Shown piece by piece: positions 7,377 through 9,523 of a DNA stretch of 9,523 bases (positions are counted from its first letter, which is position 1; every line of letters begins with the position of its first letter). The stretch covers positions 1 to 9,523 of the forward strand of contig JACDBJ010000328.1 in NCBI GenBank assembly GCA_013695005.1, written 5' to 3'. The stretch comes from Pseudonocardiales bacterium. Its GTDB lineage: Bacteria > Actinomycetota > Actinomycetes > Mycobacteriales > Pseudonocardiaceae. The notes beneath the pieces were generated by a model that was given only the letters and a program-made list of their open reading frames with translations, did not search any database and was not told the DNA's origin. The translations under genes were made by a program, and so were the position numbers.

Positions 7377-8306
7377 TCACTCCCCGACACCCAGTGCCAC
7401 GGAAACGTTGTCGATCAGGCGGGTAGTCCCGAGCCGGGCGGCCACCAGCAGGCGTGCCTCGCCGGCCGCGGGGGCGGGACCGAGCTCGGGGTCGCGCAGT
7501 TCCAGGTACTCGACGGCCGGCTCCGCCGTACGAACGGCACTTTCGTGCGATAGGGCTGAACGAGAGTGCCGTTCGTTGCGCGCGGGCTCGGCGGCGAGCA
7601 CCGCGCCGGCTGCGGCGAGGACGGCGTCCGCACCGTCTCGCCCGGCACGCGCTCCGGCGCGTAGCGCTGCAGGCAGCCGGGTCGCCACCTGGCGTTGGTC
7701 GGGCGAGAGGTAGCGGTTGCGCGAGGACAGCGCCAGGCCGTCGGGCTCACGGATGGTGGGTACGCCGAGCACCTCGACCGGCATGTCCAGGTCGCGCGCC
7801 ATCCGCCGGATCAACACCAACTGCTGGTAGTCCTTCTCACCGAAGTAGGCCCGGTCCGGCGTGACCATGTTGAACAGCTTGGCCACCACGGTCAGCACGC
7901 CGGCAAAGTGCGCAGGCCGGACGCGCCCCTCCAGCTCCGCGCCGAGCGGACCGGGTTGCACGGTCGTGGTGGCCCCGGCGGGGTACATCGCGTCCACCCC
8001 AGGCGTGAAGACAAGGTCGACGCCCTCCTCGGCACAGGCGGCGAGGTCGGACACCAGCGTGCGCGGGTAGCGGTCGAGGTCCTCGCCAGGCCCGAACTGC
8101 AACGGGTTCACGAAGATCGACACCACGGTGGCGGCGTCGCCGGCTCGGGCTTGCCGCACCAGCTCGCGGTGGCCGGCATGCAGCGCGCCCATGGGCGGCA
8201 CGAAGTGCACGGCCCGGCCGGCGGCCCGCAGCGCGGCGACGGCGGCCGCGAGATCGGCAGGTTCGGAGAGCACGGCGAGCTGCCCGCGCAGCTGCGTGGC
8301 GGTCAT
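7377..8306 (-). CDS. panC: Pantothenate synthetase with an in-frame palindromic insert
   Basis: This 309-residue enzyme condenses pantoate and beta-alanine with ATP to give pantothenate through a pantoyl-adenylate. The nucleotidyltransferase signature is PPMGALHAGH (37-46), where most family members have PTMGALHEGH. Other conserved parts are FVNPLQF (65-71), ATP-site GEKDYQQL (156-163) and the KMSKS-like REPDGLALSSRNRYL (186-200). The C-terminal domain resumes with AVEYLELRD (264-272) and ends RLGTTRLIDNVSV. Between VLAAEP and AVEYLELRD the protein carries about 22 extra residues (about 242-263) compared with the M. tuberculosis sequence as I remember it. They are encoded by a palindromic DNA element (7530-7576) using codons such as TCT, TCA, CTA, AGT and GTT that are rare in the rest of the gene. 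The frame is kept, so the gene appears functional. The ATG at 8306 overlaps the upstream stop as ATGA, with GGAG (8312-8315) 5 bases upstream. Confidence 0.95.
   Translation of the reverse strand: MTATQLRGQLAVLSEPADLAAAVAALRAAGRAVHFVPPMGALHAGHRELVRQARAGDAATVVSIFVNPLQFGPGEDLDRYPRTLVSDLAACAEEGVDLVFTPGVDAMYPAGATTTVQPGPLGAELEGRVRPAHFAGVLTVVAKLFNMVTPDRAYFGEKDYQQLVLIRRMARDLDMPVEVLGVPTIREPDGLALSSRNRYLSPDQRQVATRLPAALRAGARAGRDGADAVLAAAGAVLAAEPARNERHSRSALSHESAVRTAEPAVEYLELRDPELGPAPAAGEARLLVAARLGTTRLIDNVSVALGVGE
7530..7576. repeat. Palindromic element inside panC
   Basis: Arms 7530-7546 (ACGAACGGCACTTTCGT) and 7560-7576 (ACGAGAGTGCCGTTCGT) are inverted copies matching at 16 of 17 positions, around a 13-base loop. 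The single difference is a T/G wobble in plus-strand RNA and an A/C mismatch in the panC mRNA. The element is translated in frame as panC residues N244 to R259. Short imperfect similarities flank it: GCCGAGCC-like on one side and GCGGAGCC on the other, coding AEP twice. Codon use and absence from related PanC proteins suggest insertion of a small mobile palindrome (REP/MITE-like). Confidence 0.8.
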
Positions 8307-9214
8307 GGCTGCTCCGCCAACGTCGCCTGTACGTCCTGGGCGGCGTGCTCGGCCAGCATCCCGGCGGCCGCCGCCCGCTGCGCGGTGCGCTGGGCGAGTG
8401 CGCGGTAGGCGGCGACCATCTCGGGGTCTGCTTCCGCCAGCTCGCGCAGGTGGGTGCGGACGGTGCCGGTGTCGCCGCGGGCGACTGGCCCGGTCAGCGC
8501 GCGGTCACCGTGCCGCAGGGCGTTGTCCAGCGCGGCGGACAGCAGCGGTCCGATCAGCCGCTCCGCCGGCCGGATGCCGGCCCGGTCGAGGATCTCGGCG
8601 CAGTCGCGCACCAGCGTCACCAGGTTGTTGGCGCCGTATGCGAGCGCCGCGTGGTACAGCGGGCGGACCGCCTCGGCGATCCGCACCGGCTCGGCACCCA
8701 TCTCAACGACCAGCGCCTCGCCGACGCTCCACGCGGCCTCGTCGTCGGCCGCCGCGGTCACCCCGACGCAGCACGCGGCGAGCCGCTCGACGTCCTCCGG
8801 CCGGCCGGTGAACGTCATCACCGGGTGCAGGGCCAATGGCAGTACGCCGTGCTCCACCGCGGGTTCGAGCACCTTCACGCCGTGCGCGCCCGAGGTGTGT
8901 ACGACGATCTGTCCCGGGTGGAAGCAGCCGGCCGCGGCAAGGCCCTTGACCAGACCGGGCAGGACGTCGTCCGGCACCGCGAGCAGCACGAGGTCGGCCT
9001 GCTTCACGACCTCGTCGGGCGGCAGCAGTGGGACGTCGGGCAGTAGTGCGGCGGCGCGGTTGAGCGACGGCCGGGAGACCCCCGAGGTGGCGACGACGAT
9101 GTGTCCGGCGGCGGCGAGTGCGGCGCCGAGAACCGAGCCGACCCGGCCTGCGGAAACGACTCCGACGGCCAACCGGGCCGGCCGGCCGTGGTGCGCGAGC
9201 GTCGGCTCAGACAC
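8303..9214 (-). CDS. DUF2520 Rossmann-fold protein (Rv3603c-like), possible NAD(P)-dependent reductase
   Basis: This 303-residue protein has an N-terminal Rossmann dinucleotide-binding region, VGVVSAGRVGSVLGAALAAAGH (17-38), followed by a strand ending LVLLAVPDD (75-83). Hallmarks of the DUF2520 family follow: HTSGAHG (106-112), ALHPVMTF (128-135), YHAALAYGANN (187-197) and LTGPVARGDTGTVRTHL (240-256) in the helical C-terminal domain, resembling 6-phosphogluconate dehydrogenase and ketopantoate reductase folds. No signal peptide or membrane helix is seen. The start is a GTG at 9214 with AGGAG (9221-9225) 6 bases upstream. Its stop overlaps the panC ATG by 4 bases, so the two are translated together, and the order is conserved in mycobacteria. 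A role in pantoate or CoA supply is a reasonable inference, but the substrate is not known from sequence. Confidence 0.9.
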   Translation of the reverse strand: MSEPTLAHHGRPARLAVGVVSAGRVGSVLGAALAAAGHIVVATSGVSRPSLNRAAALLPDVPLLPPDEVVKQADLVLLAVPDDVLPGLVKGLAAAGCFHPGQIVVHTSGAHGVKVLEPAVEHGVLPLALHPVMTFTGRPEDVERLAACCVGVTAAADDEAAWSVGEALVVEMGAEPVRIAEAVRPLYHAALAYGANNLVTLVRDCAEILDRAGIRPAERLIGPLLSAALDNALRHGDRALTGPVARGDTGTVRTHLRELAEADPEMVAAYRALAQRTAQRAAAAGMLAEHAAQDVQATLAEQP

Positions 9215-9337
9215 TCTGGACTCCTACTCGTTCCAGTCCCGCGTGCGCGGGTACCAGACGTCAGCCGCAGAGTAGCTCGGCGGGATCGGCTCGGGCAGCC
9301 TCACGAGCCACCGGGTGACCAGCAGCACATTCGCCGG
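9215..9337. other. Leader region of the DUF2520-pan unit
   Basis: This 123-base gap contains a GC hairpin, CCCGCG (9238-9243) with CGCGGG (9246-9251), which folds as 5 bp around a GCAC tetraloop in the minus-strand RNA. A second small stem, CTGGA/TCCAG (9216-9220 and 9232-9236), holds the AGGAG of the DUF2520 gene in its loop. No clear promoter is seen, so the unit may be read through from the upstream gene. Confidence 0.4.
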
Positions 9338-9342
9338 TCACC
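9314..9342 (-). terminator. Hairpin at the end of the Pro-rich gene
   Basis: GGTGACC (9314-9320) and GGTCACC (9336-9342) are perfect 7-base complements around a 15-base loop, and the right arm contains the TGA stop of the upstream gene. It could be a weak terminator or mRNA-end stabiliser. There is no U-tract. Confidence 0.3.
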
Positions 9343-9523
9343 GACGCGGCGGCTGGCCTCCACCCGGTGGCGGCGGCTGGCGCTGCATCCAGTTCTGCGG
9401 CCGTAGCTGCTGGGTCGGCTGCTCCCAGTTGGGCGACGGCGGGGGCTGAGCAGGCCACGAGCGCTGCGCCGATGCCGGTGGCTGCTGACGCCAGCCCGCT
9501 GCCCACGGCGGCGGTGGCGGCGG
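9338..9523 (-). CDS. C-terminus of Pro/Gln/Trp-rich protein, probably the Rv3604c-like membrane protein (partial)
   Basis: The frame enters at the window edge and gives 61 residues before a TGA at 9338-9340. The sequence is low complexity: it opens with PPPPPPW, continues with Gln, Pro and Trp repeats (SWPAQPPPSPNWEQPTQQ) and ends PPPPGGGQPPRR. Such disordered cytoplasmic tails are typical of actinobacterial membrane-associated proteins, and in M. tuberculosis the gene next to the DUF2520 gene (Rv3604c) is an Ala/Arg/Pro-rich membrane protein. The membrane part would lie outside the window. A competing frame (9261-9506) is Ala-rich and less convincing. No function can be assigned. Confidence 0.6.
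   Translation of the reverse strand, partial: PPPPPPWAAGWRQQPPASAQRSWPAQPPPSPNWEQPTQQLRPQNWMQRQPPPPGGGQPPRR

Noticed and set aside
9261..9506. Minus-strand Ala-rich open frame at the right edge
   Set aside because: The overlapping frame ending at 9338 gives a typical Pro/Gln/Trp-rich tail and fits the known neighbour; the Ala-rich frame looks like its frameshifted shadow.

Overview
The window is high-GC actinobacterial chromosome, most likely from a non-mycobacterial member of the Pseudonocardiales. This rests on strong GC-biased codon use, frequent GTG starts, an Lsr2 nucleoid protein, an actinobacterial ClpC, and a gene order that, from memory, matches the M. tuberculosis stretch mutY ... 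hydrolase (Rv3591c) ... clpC1-lsr2-lysS ... coaX-panD-panC-Rv3603c-Rv3604c. It is mostly a conserved housekeeping region and I see no obvious novel multi-gene system. The most unusual item is a palindromic element carried in frame inside panC.

Layout. At the left edge the 3' end of a plus-strand gene (probably mutY) converges on a minus-strand alpha/beta hydrolase. The two stop codons lie in opposite arms of one small hairpin. All other genes are on the minus strand, so transcription runs right to left. In transcription order these are: the end of a Pro/Gln/Trp-rich protein gene (right edge), a DUF2520 Rossmann-fold protein, panC, panD, coaX, lysS, lsr2, clpC and the hydrolase.

The DUF2520 gene, panC, panD and coaX form one compact, translationally coupled unit: a 4-nt ATGA overlap, then gaps of 7 and 3 nt. 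PanD makes beta-alanine, PanC joins it to pantoate, and CoaX phosphorylates the pantothenate, so the unit covers entry into CoA biosynthesis. The DUF2520 protein may add a reductase step, but that is inference. lysS follows after 46 nt. It is clearly lower in GC than its neighbours and carries a TTA codon. It has no clear ribosome binding site but has a possible -10 box placed for a leaderless transcript.

lsr2 has its own AT-rich promoter region, a structured leader and a perfect 14-bp terminator hairpin. clpC has its own upstream region with a -10-like box and a CGC-N5-GCG element resembling a ClgR site, and it ends in an 11-bp hairpin. A 15-base sequence is shared in inverted orientation between the clpC leader and the lsr2 -35 region. 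The panC insert is a 47-bp near-perfect palindrome that adds about 22 codons to the C-terminal domain, with codons unlike the rest of the gene.
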